Assembly: GCF_003217495.1 (NCBI RefSeq)
Contig: NZ_QJSW01000001.1
Span: 186,001-250,000, forward strand
Reading direction: 5' to 3'
From: Paenibacillus barcinonensis
GTDB lineage: Bacteria; Bacillota; Bacilli; Paenibacillales; Paenibacillaceae
DNA: 64,000 nt
Shown here: piece after piece, positions 1 through 10,852 of the stretch
Layout: each line of letters starts with the position of its first letter
How positions within the stretch are numbered: the first letter of the stretch is position 1
Made by a program: the position numbers and the translations under genes
The notes under the pieces: generated by a model
Told to the model about the DNA's origin: nothing
Database searches by the model: none
Seen by the model: the letters and a program-made list of their open reading frames with translations, nothing else

Positions 1-323
1 CCATGCCCGGACGCCAATCTGTACTGTATTTTGTACTCGTTCGGCTGGCACATGCCCTGACGTCCTTTGGCCTTGCACTCTGGCTATGGAATCCATTCAG
101 CCAATATTCGACAGAAGCTTGGACTGCATGGCAGAACGGGGCAGCCAGCGAGTCACACCCTGTGCTGTTACAGTGGTTCAAGCATGCTTTTGACACCACC
201 AGTACAATTCAGATTATCGGAAGCGCCTTCCCTGTCGCAGCCGCAAGCCTCAGCTTGCTTCTAGTCATTATGATTAGTTTATCAGGCATAACCCTGTGGC
301 TTACCCGCCGCTTTTCTCGCTAA
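1..323 (+). CDS. ylbJ: C-terminal end of a YlbJ-like sporulation integral membrane protein (5' truncated by window edge)
   Basis: The reading frame is open from the left edge, so only about the last 107 residues are present. They contain a hydrophobic stretch near the start and a strong final membrane segment (about residues 76-100) followed by a short basic tail ending in RRFSR. The gene faces coaD and overlaps its 3' end by 23 bp. In Bacillus, ylbJ, a sporulation membrane protein of the nucleoside-recognition/gate family, lies at this place next to coaD (ylbI) and rsmD (ylbH). The identification rests on this synteny and the membrane topology; the fragment itself has no diagnostic motif that I can point to. 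Confidence 0.6.
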   Translation, partial: MPGRQSVLYFVLVRLAHALTSFGLALWLWNPFSQYSTEAWTAWQNGAASESHPVLLQWFKHAFDTTSTIQIIGSAFPVAAASLSLLLVIMISLSGITLWLTRRFSR

Positions 324-816
324 TTTTCTGACGAAGTGCCGCTTCCACCTCAGGGGATACCAGATCGGTTACATCCCCGTGATAATGAGCAATTTCTTTC
401 ACAATGCTGGAGCTAAGGTAGGAGTATTTCGGATTGGTCATCATAAAAATCGTTTCCGCGTCCGGGTTCAGCTTGCTGTTGGTGGAAGCAAGCATCAGCT
501 CATACTCAAAATCCGTCACAGAGCGAATGCCGCGAACAATGACCTGAGCTTCCTTTTGCCGCACATAATTGGCCGTCAGATCACGGAAGCTGTCCACCTC
601 CACATTGGGCAGATCGCTGGTTACCGTTCGAATCAGTTCCTTGCGCTCCTCTACCGTAAAGAGTGGATTTTTGCTCATATTGTTCAATACCGCTACAATG
701 ACACGGTCAAACTGCTTCGATGCTCTTGCAATAATATCCAGATGCCCCATCGTTACGGGATCAAAGCTGCCTGGATATACAGCAATGCGTTCCTTCCGCT
801 GAATCATTTCAGTCAT
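301..816 (-). CDS. coaD: Phosphopantetheine adenylyltransferase
   Basis: CoaD catalyses the fourth step of coenzyme A synthesis: it transfers AMP from ATP to 4'-phosphopantetheine, giving dephospho-CoA. The 171-residue length is typical of the bacterial enzyme. The N-terminal nucleotidyltransferase signature [10 protein letters not shown] is present, with the T/HxGH motif at T22-H25, and the C-terminal ISSS-like stretch reads [12 protein letters not shown]. The start is an ATG preceded by GAGGAGG. It overlaps the 3' end of rsmD by 8 nt (ATGACTGA), so the two genes are translationally coupled. The 3' end overlaps the convergent ylbJ end by 23 bp. The rsmD-coaD pair is the usual Firmicute arrangement. 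Confidence 0.97.
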   Translation of the reverse strand: MTEMIQRKERIAVYPGSFDPVTMGHLDIIARASKQFDRVIVAVLNNMSKNPLFTVEERKELIRTVTSDLPNVEVDSFRDLTANYVRQKEAQVIVRGIRSVTDFEYELMLASTNSKLNPDAETIFMMTNPKYSYLSSSIVKEIAHYHGDVTDLVSPEVEAALRQKISEKSGG

Positions 817-1417
817 GAGGAGCCTCCTCTTCTATGCTGCTGTTCTCGTCATCCGCTGAAGCATGTGGCACATATTCATATATGGATACCGCTGTCTCCC
901 CATATACCGCCTTGCGCGTTTGCTCAAATGGCCCGAACTGCTCAGGATACTCATATTTCGATTCATATTCGAGCACAATGGTTGCATCTGGTACAAGCAG
1001 CTCCAGCTCGTGCATCATGAGCATCAGCTCATGTCCATTTTTCATACGATACGGCGGATCGAGAAACACCAGCTCAAACGCTGTGTTCCGCTTGGCAAGC
1101 GCTTTGAGCGCACGCCCGGCATCGTTACGATATACAGCCGCCTGATCCTCCAGCTTCGTAGCCTTCAGATTTGCACGGATTACCTCAATGCTTTTCGGTT
1201 CAAGATCAACAAAAACAGCCTTGTCCATGCCCCGGCTCAGCGCCTCGATGCCGAGACCCCCACTGCCCGCAAACAGATCCAATGCTGCTCCACCCTCAAA
1301 ATAAGGGCCAATCATACTAAACAACGCTTCCTTCACCTTGTCCGTGGTCGGTCGCGTACCTGTGCCGGGAACAGCCTTCAGCGGCCTGCCCTTCGCACTT
1401 CCAGATACCACTCTCAC
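809..1417 (-). CDS. rsmD: 16S rRNA (guanine(966)-N(2))-methyltransferase RsmD
   Basis: RsmD methylates G966 (E. coli numbering) of 16S rRNA with S-adenosylmethionine. The 202-residue protein shows the N-terminal [12 protein letters not shown] stretch of the family, the SAM-binding motif [18 protein letters not shown] and the catalytic motif IV, FLDPPY. The start is a GTG preceded by AAAAGGTG at suitable spacing. It is the first gene of a two-gene unit with coaD. The acidic C-terminal tail after about residue 188 is unremarkable. Confidence 0.95.
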   Translation of the reverse strand: MRVVSGSAKGRPLKAVPGTGTRPTTDKVKEALFSMIGPYFEGGAALDLFAGSGGLGIEALSRGMDKAVFVDLEPKSIEVIRANLKATKLEDQAAVYRNDAGRALKALAKRNTAFELVFLDPPYRMKNGHELMLMMHELELLVPDATIVLEYESKYEYPEQFGPFEQTRKAVYGETAVSIYEYVPHASADDENSSIEEEAPHD

Positions 1418-1626
1418 AACTGAGTCACCTTTTCTCTCTATGTAAGTTTATTGATAAAGCTATCGTACCACAATCAGGTTCAGTTTGAAAAATACTGTTG
1501 ACCAATATGTATAAAAAGGAAAGCCTTGGGCATTCTATAATTATCGACATCACAAGTGTCGTAGACAACCGCGGAGAAGACTTACGTTTCCCCATAAGCT
1601 CTTCATCCGGTTTCTCCTCTCCCATG

Positions 1627-1658
1627 AAAAAGAAGCTCTCGAAAGAGGGCTTCTTTTT
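1627..1658 (-). terminator. Rho-independent terminator downstream of the AraC/GyrI-like gene
   Basis: AAGAAGC..CTC / GAG..GCTTCTT forms a stem around a short GAAA loop and is flanked by A and T runs on both sides, so it could work in both directions. It lies about 40 nt past the stop codon of the 1697-2581 gene. Confidence 0.8.
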
Positions 1659-1696
1659 GTTGTTGGAATGCTGACTGCTGATCATCTCTTAAAATA

Positions 1697-2581
1697 TCAA
1701 ATGTCATCAGCCTTTTTACGAACCGGAATCCACACTTCTGTGATGAAATCCTGCTGCCGATCATCAACCCAGACATATTTCTCGATACATGCTCCTTCCG
1801 CTTGTTCAAAACTCATTGACGGAAACCACTCGGTGTAGATTCGTCTCCAGACATCCATAATACTTAAATCAATTTCGACACCATCGGTCATCGTCCCGTG
1901 ACTGTCAAAAACCGCATAGGTTTGATCCGGTATATGAAGAACGGTAAACCCATCCGGAACCTGAATATCATCCGGCACTTCTGCTCCCATTAAATAACGC
2001 CTCGAACCATCCTCAGCAAAATCAAAATGATAACCATATAGCAATGCGCCAGCAGGTCTCCCTAACAGCTCGTTAATCTGATCATGAGTCCCATCTTTCC
2101 AGATTTGCTCCACAAACACAGGGATCTCTTTGTACGCATCCTTATGGATGTCAACACTTTTTCCACATACAGTAGAGCCTTGTTCCTCAACCATCCGATA
2201 ATTCATCTCGGTTTCCCCTCTAACCTGAATTTGAAAGGAGATTCGAGGGAAAGCTTTAAGCTTCACATTCATTTTCCTGGCCTCAAGCGGTGTTACCCCT
2301 TGCATTCTTTGAAATGCCTTCGTAAAAGCTGCCGGGCTCTCATAACCGTACTTCAGCGCGGCATCAATAACTTTACAATTCGTTCCCGCTAATTCCTGTG
2401 CAGCAAGCGTGAGCCTCCTGTTTCTCACGTATTGGGTCACGGTTACACCAGTTACTGCATGGAACATTCGTTGAAAATGGTACTTCGAACTCATCGCTGC
2501 CCTAGCGATGTCCTCAATCTCAATCGGCAGGTGCAAATGCTGTTCCACGTAATCAATGGACTGGCTCAGCAGCTTAAACAT
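1697..2581 (-). CDS. AraC-family transcriptional regulator with C-terminal GyrI-like effector-binding domain
   Basis: Residues 1-105 form an N-terminal AraC/XylS double helix-turn-helix: AMSSKYHFQRMFHAVTG, then the second helix around YGYESPAAFTKAFQRMQG. From about residue 125 to the end the protein looks like the GyrI-like (SOUL/Rob-type) small-molecule binding domain, with the VCGKSVDI and AVFDSHG elements and the terminal VWIPV strand that is typical of that fold. This architecture is found in Rob/SoxS-like multidrug-responsive activators in Gram-positive bacteria. The effector is unknown. The gene stands alone, with a terminator just downstream and no obvious target operon beside it. Confidence 0.88.
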   Translation of the reverse strand: MFKLLSQSIDYVEQHLHLPIEIEDIARAAMSSKYHFQRMFHAVTGVTVTQYVRNRRLTLAAQELAGTNCKVIDAALKYGYESPAAFTKAFQRMQGVTPLEARKMNVKLKAFPRISFQIQVRGETEMNYRMVEEQGSTVCGKSVDIHKDAYKEIPVFVEQIWKDGTHDQINELLGRPAGALLYGYHFDFAEDGSRRYLMGAEVPDDIQVPDGFTVLHIPDQTYAVFDSHGTMTDGVEIDLSIMDVWRRIYTEWFPSMSFEQAEGACIEKYVWVDDRQQDFITEVWIPVRKKADDI

Positions 2582-2720
2582 TTCCAGAATCTCTCATCTC
2601 CTTTCTCCTACAGTGTAAAAGAATCCCTGAATATCTTCTTGTTCAGAAATGCTCCAATTTGTCTATTCGTACAGAAAGAGATTCACTCTCATATGTATTG
2701 GTCGTCGAATTAATATAAAA

Positions 2721-2743
2721 GCAAAATAAGCTCCTTAGGAGCC
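2721..2743 (-). terminator. Probable terminator after the frameshifted small gene
   Basis: On the minus strand GCTCC-TAA-GGAGC forms a short hairpin followed by TTATTTTGC. It lies about 50 nt downstream of the stop at 2795. Confidence 0.55.
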
Positions 2744-2794
2744 TGATTTGCCTCATCTCTTTTTTTCTCCTCAACACCATCGTAATTCCGATAT

Positions 2795-3158
2795 TCATAA
2801 TCCATACTTCTCGCCCAGCTCTGCTTCCTCTTCCGTCTGCATCCATCCAATTTCCTTGAGCCAAATTCCCATATCCGAAGTGAATTCCTCTGTATCCAAG
2901 TGCTCAATCTTGTACTTCTTCATCTTTTCACCCAAAAATGTATAAAACGCATGGCTCAAGGCATGTCGCTGTTTGCTTACGCTCCAGGTCTTATAACGGT
3001 CTTCACTGACCGTCAGATCAAAGGAGATTACCCTTTCCGCCTTTACGTGCCTGACGCTGGAGTTACGTCCATATTCATCAGGCAGGCAGCTGTAACTCAT
3101 CCGATAGCTCCGCAACCTTGGTCAGCCCTGACGTATCTGTTGTTTTGCCCGGAATCAC
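2795..3158 (-). pseudogene. Small hypothetical gene interrupted by a 4-bp (TGCC) tandem duplication
   Basis: A GTG at 3158 lies 7 nt after AAGGAGG and overlaps the TGA of the upstream gene (GTGA), so it is a convincing start. Its frame runs for 26 codons (MIPGKTTDTSGLTKVAELS...) and stops at a TGA directly after CTGCCTGCC. Deleting one copy of the tandem TGCC (plus-strand GGCAGGCA at 3081-3088) joins it to the downstream frame, which runs on for about 95 codons to the stop at 2795 and includes KAERVISFDLTVSEDRYKTW and a Glu-rich end. The restored protein would be about 120 residues, soluble and charged. I do not recognise the family. This is either a real slippage mutation or a sequencing/assembly error. 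The downstream frame alone could start only at a TTG (3115) or internal ATG without a good ribosome binding site. Confidence 0.6.
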
Positions 3159-3475
3159 AGCGTGCCCTCCTTATTCACTGCGAATGGAGCTGATTCCCGT
3201 GTAATGCGCTCTCTATGCTTTCTATTCGAAATCCGCATATTCCTTAATGGTATGATAAGCATGATAGCCGGTAAGATTGTAGTAGAGGACCAAGATTTAA
3301 TGCTATAAACAACGATACATATTAAAGCAAGCCAAGTCATCATTTCTAAAATTTCGTATTTCGTCAACGTCACTTTAAACCCTTTTTTAGATATCAAACG
3401 GATTAAAAAATAAGCAAGCAAACTATAAAAAGCAAACATGCCGAGCAAAGCAAGAGCAACCAAGAAAATCATCAT
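3155..3475 (-). CDS. Small membrane protein of unknown function
   Basis: The 106-residue protein has about three hydrophobic segments (residues 2-26, 46-62 and 66-78) and a basic, soluble C-terminus (NRKHRERITRES). The start is ATG-ATG with only a weak upstream GAGTGA. Its stop overlaps the GTG start of the next, frameshifted gene (GTGA), so the two would be translated as a coupled pair. I do not recognise the family. The small membrane protein plus small soluble protein arrangement is often seen in immunity-like or regulatory pairs, but nothing here proves that. Confidence 0.6.
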   Translation of the reverse strand: MMIFLVALALLGMFAFYSLLAYFLIRLISKKGFKVTLTKYEILEMMTWLALICIVVYSIKSWSSTTILPAIMLIIPLRNMRISNRKHRERITRESAPFAVNKEGTL

Positions 3476-3610
3476 TCTGTATCACTCAATTCTTATTTTC
3501 CTTAATTTTACTACAGAAGCAGAGATATGTCTCCTCATGCTGGTCGGCCTTGCTCTGGACCGCCCGAACACTCGTCACTTTGCATCTAGCTCTCCATTCG
3601 CTTCACTGCT

Positions 3611-3916
3611 TTACTTCTCTTCCGTTACCACGGTTGCATTATAGATCACAATCCGTTTGCCATTCAGGTCAAAGAGCACCTTGTTACCATACTCCGTATC
3701 CTGAACATCAATCTTGCCTTCGTAACTCTGAATCAGCTCACCCGAGCTGCTGTATACCTTCACTACACGCTCCAGTCCTCCAGCATTATTGGATCGCATC
3801 GTTTTGAGTGCGCGCTCACCAGAAGCCGTATTGAAATACCAGATAAATGATCCAACAATAATACCCAGAACGACCAGCACCGTTACCCATACGCCCACTT
3901 TTGCTTTTTTGCTCAT
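3611..3916 (-). CDS. Small single-pass membrane-anchored hypothetical protein
   Basis: I place the start at the ATG at 3916 (MSKKAKVGVWVTVL...), which has AAGGAGG 6 nt upstream; a further in-frame ATG 63 nt upstream has no such site. The 101-residue protein has one N-terminal membrane segment (about residues 7-28) and an extracytoplasmic domain of about 70 residues containing VVKVYSSSGELIQSYEGKID and ending GKRIVIYNATVVTEEK. The repeated strand pattern suggests a small beta-rich fold. Proteins of this shape occur in Paenibacillus and Bacillus without an assigned function. It is separated from the lacZ operon terminator by more than 400 nt. Confidence 0.65.
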   Translation of the reverse strand: MSKKAKVGVWVTVLVVLGIIVGSFIWYFNTASGERALKTMRSNNAGGLERVVKVYSSSGELIQSYEGKIDVQDTEYGNKVLFDLNGKRIVIYNATVVTEEK

Positions 3917-4035
3917 CCTGTTCCCTCCTTCATCTCTTTGTTTATGTACATTACGAGAACCGAACGAGAACGGTTTCAATCATACCTATGCTCCGTTGCC
4001 TGCCTCAATCTTCTACCCTCTCCTTTATTCAAAAT

Positions 4036-4078
4036 AAAACAAAACAGAGGCCCTCATCATTGAGGAGCCTCTGCTTTG
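4036..4078 (-). terminator. Terminator of the sugar ABC-lacZ operon
   Basis: On the minus strand CAGAGGCTCCTCAATGATGA followed by GGGCCTCTG forms a GC-rich stem, then TTTTGTTTTATTTTG. It is about 75 nt downstream of the lacZ stop codon. Confidence 0.85.
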
Positions 4079-4149
4079 GCTTTTACTGCAAACTACGGCT
4101 TACAGACTTGAAATATAAGCCTGCGCACCGAGTTTTAATTAACCTTCTC

Positions 4150-7239
<3,090 letters not shown>

Positions 7240-7284
7240 TTATTTCAAGCTTACAACAGAATGTACCTAATCTTTGCTTTATAC

Positions 7285-7320
7285 AAAAAAGACAGAGGTA
7301 CGCCTGTACAGGCGTCCTCC
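7285..7320 (-). terminator. Terminator-like hairpin inside the operon, between permease gene and lacZ
   Basis: On the minus strand GAGG-ACGCCTG-TA-CAGGCGT-A-CCTC forms a strong stem with one bulged A, followed after 4 nt by TTTTTT. It lies 46 nt past the permease stop and about 85 nt before the lacZ start. It would let some but not all transcripts reach lacZ. Confidence 0.7.
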
Positions 7321-7365
7321 CTTCTTTCCTGCATTCGTCCTTATGGACGTCATATGCGGTTAACT

Positions 7366-8196
7366 TTATTTTACCGAACCAACCATACCTGCAACAAAGT
7401 GTTTCTGCATAATGAAGAACACTAGTGCTGTTGGCAGAGTTGCGATAACCACGGCTGTCATGATAACCCCATAGTCAGGAGCATAACCTGCGCCAAGGTT
7501 GGAAATCAACAACGGAATGGTTTGCTGATCCGGCGTTTGCAATACGATGAGCGGCCACAGGTAGTTGTTCCAGCTGCTCATGAACGTAATGATCGCCGCT
7601 GCTGCATAGGTTGTTTTCATCGTCGGCATATAGATCTTCAAGAAAATACCCAATTCGCTCAGACCGTCAATACGTCCAGCTTCCAGCAAGTCTTTCGGGA
7701 ACATTTTGGTGTTCTGACGGAAGAAGAAGATCAGGAACGCTGTTGTGATGGTCGGCAGAATAACGGATCCCATGGTGTTGATACCGATTGCTGGTACTGT
7801 GCTCGAAATGGTTGCAAACATACGATAGAGCGGAATCATAATTGCTGCAAATGGAATCATCATCGACATCAACAAGATGTTAAATACCAAATCACGGGAT
7901 TTCGTACGATATACTTCAAACCCGTAACCTGCCATGGAACCAATCAATAGAGCCAGGACAGTGGAAACGATCGAGATAATCGCTGAATTACCCAGTGCCT
8001 GAACCAGATTAGTGGAGTCAAGCAGCTTGTTAATGTTGTCGATTAACGCTGAGCCTGGCAACAAGGTGCCTTTAGTCACGTCTACCGATTTGTTTGTAGC
8101 ACTGACGATCATCCAGAAAAATGGGAAAATGGAAATAAAAGCGACGATGGACAGGAAGACATATGTGAAAATGCGTTTTGCTCTTGTTTTAGCCAT
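7366..8196 (-). CDS. Carbohydrate ABC transporter permease, MalG/LacG-like (CUT1)
   Basis: The protein has six predicted membrane segments and the permease EAA loop (EAGRIDGLSELGIFLKIYMP), which contacts the ATPase, in its C-terminal half. The C-terminus MQKHFVAGMVGSVK is the typical end of MalG-type permeases. I take the ATG at 8196 as the start because AGGTGA precedes it at good spacing; a GTG 12 nt upstream is also possible. The gene overlaps the end of the partner permease by 8 nt, so the two are coupled. No ATP-binding protein is encoded in the operon. In Firmicutes such CUT1 systems usually share an MsmX/MsmK-type ATPase encoded elsewhere. Exact substrate unknown; lacZ downstream suggests a beta-galactoside-containing oligosaccharide. 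Confidence 0.92.
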   Translation of the reverse strand: MAKTRAKRIFTYVFLSIVAFISIFPFFWMIVSATNKSVDVTKGTLLPGSALIDNINKLLDSTNLVQALGNSAIISIVSTVLALLIGSMAGYGFEVYRTKSRDLVFNILLMSMMIPFAAIMIPLYRMFATISSTVPAIGINTMGSVILPTITTAFLIFFFRQNTKMFPKDLLEAGRIDGLSELGIFLKIYMPTMKTTYAAAAIITFMSSWNNYLWPLIVLQTPDQQTIPLLISNLGAGYAPDYGVIMTAVVIATLPTALVFFIMQKHFVAGMVGSVK

Positions 8197-9088
8197 TTTT
8201 ATTATCACCTGCCACTTTAAACTGGATAATGGACAAAATAATGATCAGAATTACGATGGAATACGAAACGGTTGCTGCGTAACCGAAGTCTGGTGAATAT
8301 TTGAACGAAAGGTTGTAAATATATTGGGAAATCGACATGGTCGCGTTACCCGGTCCACCTTTGGTAATATTCATGATCTCGTCAAAGATTTGCAATGTAC
8401 CGATCGTTGATGTAATGGAGGTGAAGAGAATGATTGGTTTAAGCAATGGAACAGTGATTTTGAAAAATTGTGTGAAGGCATTCGCTCCGTCAATCTTCGC
8501 TGCTTCATAGATGGATTGATCAATGTTTTGCAGGGATGACAGATAGAATATCATGTTATATCCGGTCCAACGCCAAGTAACGGCGATTATGATCGTAATT
8601 TTAGCCCAGAACGGGTCAGTAATCCATTGAATGGGTGTGCCGATAATGTGTAATCCCAGTAATGCCTGGTTCACCATACCATCCGGTGCAAACAAATATT
8701 TGAATACAACGGAGTAAGCAACAAGTGAAGTTACACAAGGCAAGAAGATAGCAGTTCGGAAAAAGCTGCGGAAACGCAGTGTGCTGTCATTCAGCAATAC
8801 AGAAATGAACAAACCGAGAACGATCATTAAAGGTACTTGAATGATTAAGTAAATAAACGTGTTGGATAATGCTGTGCGAAACGTTGTATCTACAAGCAAT
8901 CTTTTGTAGTTCGCAAGGCCCGAAAACTCAAGGTTGGCACCTTTGCCAGACTTGAATGATAAGAGCAGCGCTTCGATCATCGGATAAAAGTAGAAGGCTA
9001 CGATTCCGACAACAGCCAGCAAAACAAAAGCCCATCCAGTCAAATTATTTTTCTTTTGGAGACTGTCTCCTGTATTTATGGCTTTCAC
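8189..9088 (-). CDS. Carbohydrate ABC transporter permease, MalF/LacF-like (CUT1)
   Basis: The 299-residue membrane protein has six predicted helices and the EAA motif YEAAKIDGANAFTQFFKITV. The start is the GTG at 9088 (VKAINTGDSLQKKNN), which has GAGAGAGGAG 6-7 nt upstream; an in-frame ATG further upstream lies in a region that can form a large stem-loop and lacks a ribosome binding site. It forms the heterodimeric membrane channel with the next gene product. It is separated from the binding-protein gene by about 130 nt that hold an inverted repeat. Confidence 0.92.
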   Translation of the reverse strand: MKAINTGDSLQKKNNLTGWAFVLLAVVGIVAFYFYPMIEALLLSFKSGKGANLEFSGLANYKRLLVDTTFRTALSNTFIYLIIQVPLMIVLGLFISVLLNDSTLRFRSFFRTAIFLPCVTSLVAYSVVFKYLFAPDGMVNQALLGLHIIGTPIQWITDPFWAKITIIIAVTWRWTGYNMIFYLSSLQNIDQSIYEAAKIDGANAFTQFFKITVPLLKPIILFTSITSTIGTLQIFDEIMNITKGGPGNATMSISQYIYNLSFKYSPDFGYAATVSYSIVILIIILSIIQFKVAGDNKNG

Positions 9089-9120
9089 AGTATGGCTCCT
9101 CTCTCTCCATGCAACATGGG

Positions 9121-9201
9121 TAGAACCTACAGAGCCTCTCGCCATGTCCAGCTCGACTTGCGCCAGACAAGGGAGATGGCTCCATTGTTTCCTAGGTTCT
9201 A
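9121..9201 (-). other. Large stem-loop between the binding-protein and permease genes
   Basis: TAGAACCTA (9121-9129) is complementary to TAGGTTCTA (9193-9201), and inside it GAGCC (9132-9136) pairs with GGCTC (9178-9182). There is no U run after it, so it is not a terminator. Its position at the lipoprotein/permease junction fits a 3'-stabilising or processing hairpin that raises the binding-protein message over the permease message, as is known for other sugar ABC operons. Confidence 0.6.
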
Positions 9202-9219
9202 TAAGTTACCTTGGTTGGT

Positions 9220-10527
9220 TTAGTTTAATTGTGCTTCTGCTTGTTTTTGTGCATCATTCAGAACATCATCAAGTGATTTACCGTTCAGATATGCTTGCAT
9301 TTCAACAACCAGAATATCTTCGATTGCATAAGTGTTGCTACCATAGTTTACTTTTGGAATTTCTTTAGTCCAGTTAGCGAAATCAGCGAAGATTTTTTGA
9401 CCACCGAAGAACTCGTCTGGTTTGTTGTATGCTTCACCATCAACAGCTGGTTTGTACGTACCGATCGCACCGATTTTAGTCAACAGATCTTGATACAGTT
9501 GTTTGTCGGAACCGAACGTTTTAGCCATGAAGTCAGCTGCTTGATCTGCACCAGGAACATTGTTCATGATGTACCATGAGCTACCACCCAAGTTGGATGC
9601 GTGTACAGAGTTCGCTTGACCAGCCATTTTCGGGATTGGAGCTACAGCCCATTTACCGGATTGGGAAGCCTCTTGACGTACAGATGGTGAGAACCAGTTA
9701 CCTGTAGGAATTGTTGCTACGCTGCCGTTATTGGCATTGGCAACGAATTGACTCCAGTCAGAGTGCAATTTAACAACGTTAGCATCCATCATTTTTTTGT
9801 ATGTTTCGAACGCTTCTTTCAGCGCAGGGTTGTTGTTCAGATCAGGTGTTTTACCGTCTTCAGCTGTGTACCATTTACCTGCAGTTTGGATCATCATACG
9901 GATGATACCCAGGTCGTTCGGGTCAAGAGACAGCAGCTCTTTACCTGTTTTTGCTTTTACATCTTGACCGATTTTGATGTAATCGTCCCAAGTGATGTCT
10001 TGCAGGTCAGCGGCTTTGTAGCCTGCTTGCTCAAGCAAGTCTGTTCTGTAGTACAAACCAGCTACGCCAGAGTCAAACGGAATTCCGTATTGTTTACCTT
10101 CATAAGAAGTTGGCCCGATTTTGTAATCTGCAAAGTCAGATGCTTTGATTGTAGAAGACAAATCTTTGAACGCATCCGGGTAAGCACTCAGGAAGCTTTG
10201 TGCACGGTAGTCTTCAATCAAGACAACGTTTGGAAGACCGCTGCTTGTTCCGGAGTTCAAGCCTGTGTTCAGCTTCTGAATGATCGCATCTTGAGCATTT
10301 TCAATGATGTTGATCTTCAGATCAGGATTTTCTTTTTGATAAATCGCTTTAGCCTGTTCCAGAGCACCTACGTTAAATGCTTTATCCCAAGCCCAGATCG
10401 TAATTTCTTTAGCTTTCTCGCTGCCGCCACCGCTTGCAGCTTCTTTACCTCCACCGCCGGATGAACATGCGGACAACAGCAATACGGTTACGAGCATCAA
10501 AACCCACATTTTTTTCAAACCATTCAA
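9220..10527 (-). CDS. Sugar ABC transporter substrate-binding lipoprotein
   Basis: The 435-residue protein begins with a lipoprotein signal peptide (KKMWVLMLVTVLLLSAC) with lipobox LLSAC, then a flexible Gly/Ser linker and a family 1 extracellular solute-binding domain (ITIWAWDKAFNVGALEQAK at the start of the mature domain, NVVLIEDY and IPTGNWF later). It would sit on the outer face of the membrane and deliver an oligosaccharide to the two permeases encoded downstream. The ATG has AAGGGGAG at good spacing. It is the first gene of the operon and has two cre-like sites upstream. The adjacent YesM/YesN pair is the likely regulator, since such pairs usually lie beside the transporter they control. 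Confidence 0.94.
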   Translation of the reverse strand: MNGLKKMWVLMLVTVLLLSACSSGGGGKEAASGGGSEKAKEITIWAWDKAFNVGALEQAKAIYQKENPDLKINIIENAQDAIIQKLNTGLNSGTSSGLPNVVLIEDYRAQSFLSAYPDAFKDLSSTIKASDFADYKIGPTSYEGKQYGIPFDSGVAGLYYRTDLLEQAGYKAADLQDITWDDYIKIGQDVKAKTGKELLSLDPNDLGIIRMMIQTAGKWYTAEDGKTPDLNNNPALKEAFETYKKMMDANVVKLHSDWSQFVANANNGSVATIPTGNWFSPSVRQEASQSGKWAVAPIPKMAGQANSVHASNLGGSSWYIMNNVPGADQAADFMAKTFGSDKQLYQDLLTKIGAIGTYKPAVDGEAYNKPDEFFGGQKIFADFANWTKEIPKVNYGSNTYAIEDILVVEMQAYLNGKSLDDVLNDAQKQAEAQLN

Positions 10528-10569
10528 CTCCCCTTCGACCTCTTTGTTTGTAAATTTGTTTGCGTTTTC

Positions 10570-10583
10570 TGAAAGCGGTTGCT
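10570..10583 (-). promoter_or_regulatory. CcpA cre-like site 1 upstream of the ABC-lacZ operon
   Basis: TGAAAGCGGTTGCT matches the cre consensus TGWAANCGNTNWCA at 13 of 14 positions. It lies 43 bp upstream of the binding-protein start codon, where bound CcpA would block transcription. Confidence 0.5.
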
Positions 10584-10677
10584 TTCGATGTATTCATCTT
10601 ATCATTCCCATTTCTCCATTCGTTAGTAAAAATTTTGTGCAGATTTGTCTTCTTATTGCCACAATGAAAACCTTTAC

Positions 10678-10691
10678 AGAAAACGGTTGCA
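10678..10691 (-). promoter_or_regulatory. CcpA cre-like site 2 upstream of the ABC-lacZ operon
   Basis: AGAAAACGGTTGCA matches the cre consensus at 13 of 14 positions and lies 150 bp upstream of the start codon. Two spaced boxes of this kind suggest catabolite repression. Confidence 0.45.
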
Positions 10692-10781
10692 CTTAATTTA
10701 GCTTTTTGTACTTTCTTTTGATTTTGTATTATTTTGAGCTGAATATTTTACAACTATGCAGACGGCTCATAAATTTACATA

Positions 10782-10822
10782 GAAAAACCCCTCATCTCCA
10801 AACAACAGAAATGAAGGGTTTG
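10782..10822 (-). terminator. Terminator of the two-component operon
   Basis: On the minus strand AAACCCTTCAT and ATGAGGGGTTT pair around a loop of about 15 nt and are followed by TTTCT. It is about 30 nt past the kinase stop codon and separates this unit from the ABC operon. Confidence 0.75.
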
Positions 10823-10852
10823 TGTAATTTTAGGCATCCTATGGTGCTCTAC

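Larger units (their letters stand above)
10528..10852. other. Regulatory gap between the ABC operon and the kinase gene
   Basis: This 325-bp stretch holds no gene. It contains the promoter region of the ABC-lacZ operon with two cre-like boxes (10570-10583 and 10678-10691) and, at its right end, the terminator of the kinase gene (10782-10822). Confidence 0.7.

Noticed and set aside
379..1020. Plus-strand open frame of 213 codons across coaD and rsmD
   Set aside because: Antisense shadow of two well-supported enzymes; His/Cys-rich composition, no ribosome binding site and no family pattern.
1425..1685. Minus-strand frame of 86 codons upstream of rsmD
   Set aside because: It runs through a clear terminator hairpin and gives a low-complexity Lys/Ser/Phe-rich peptide.
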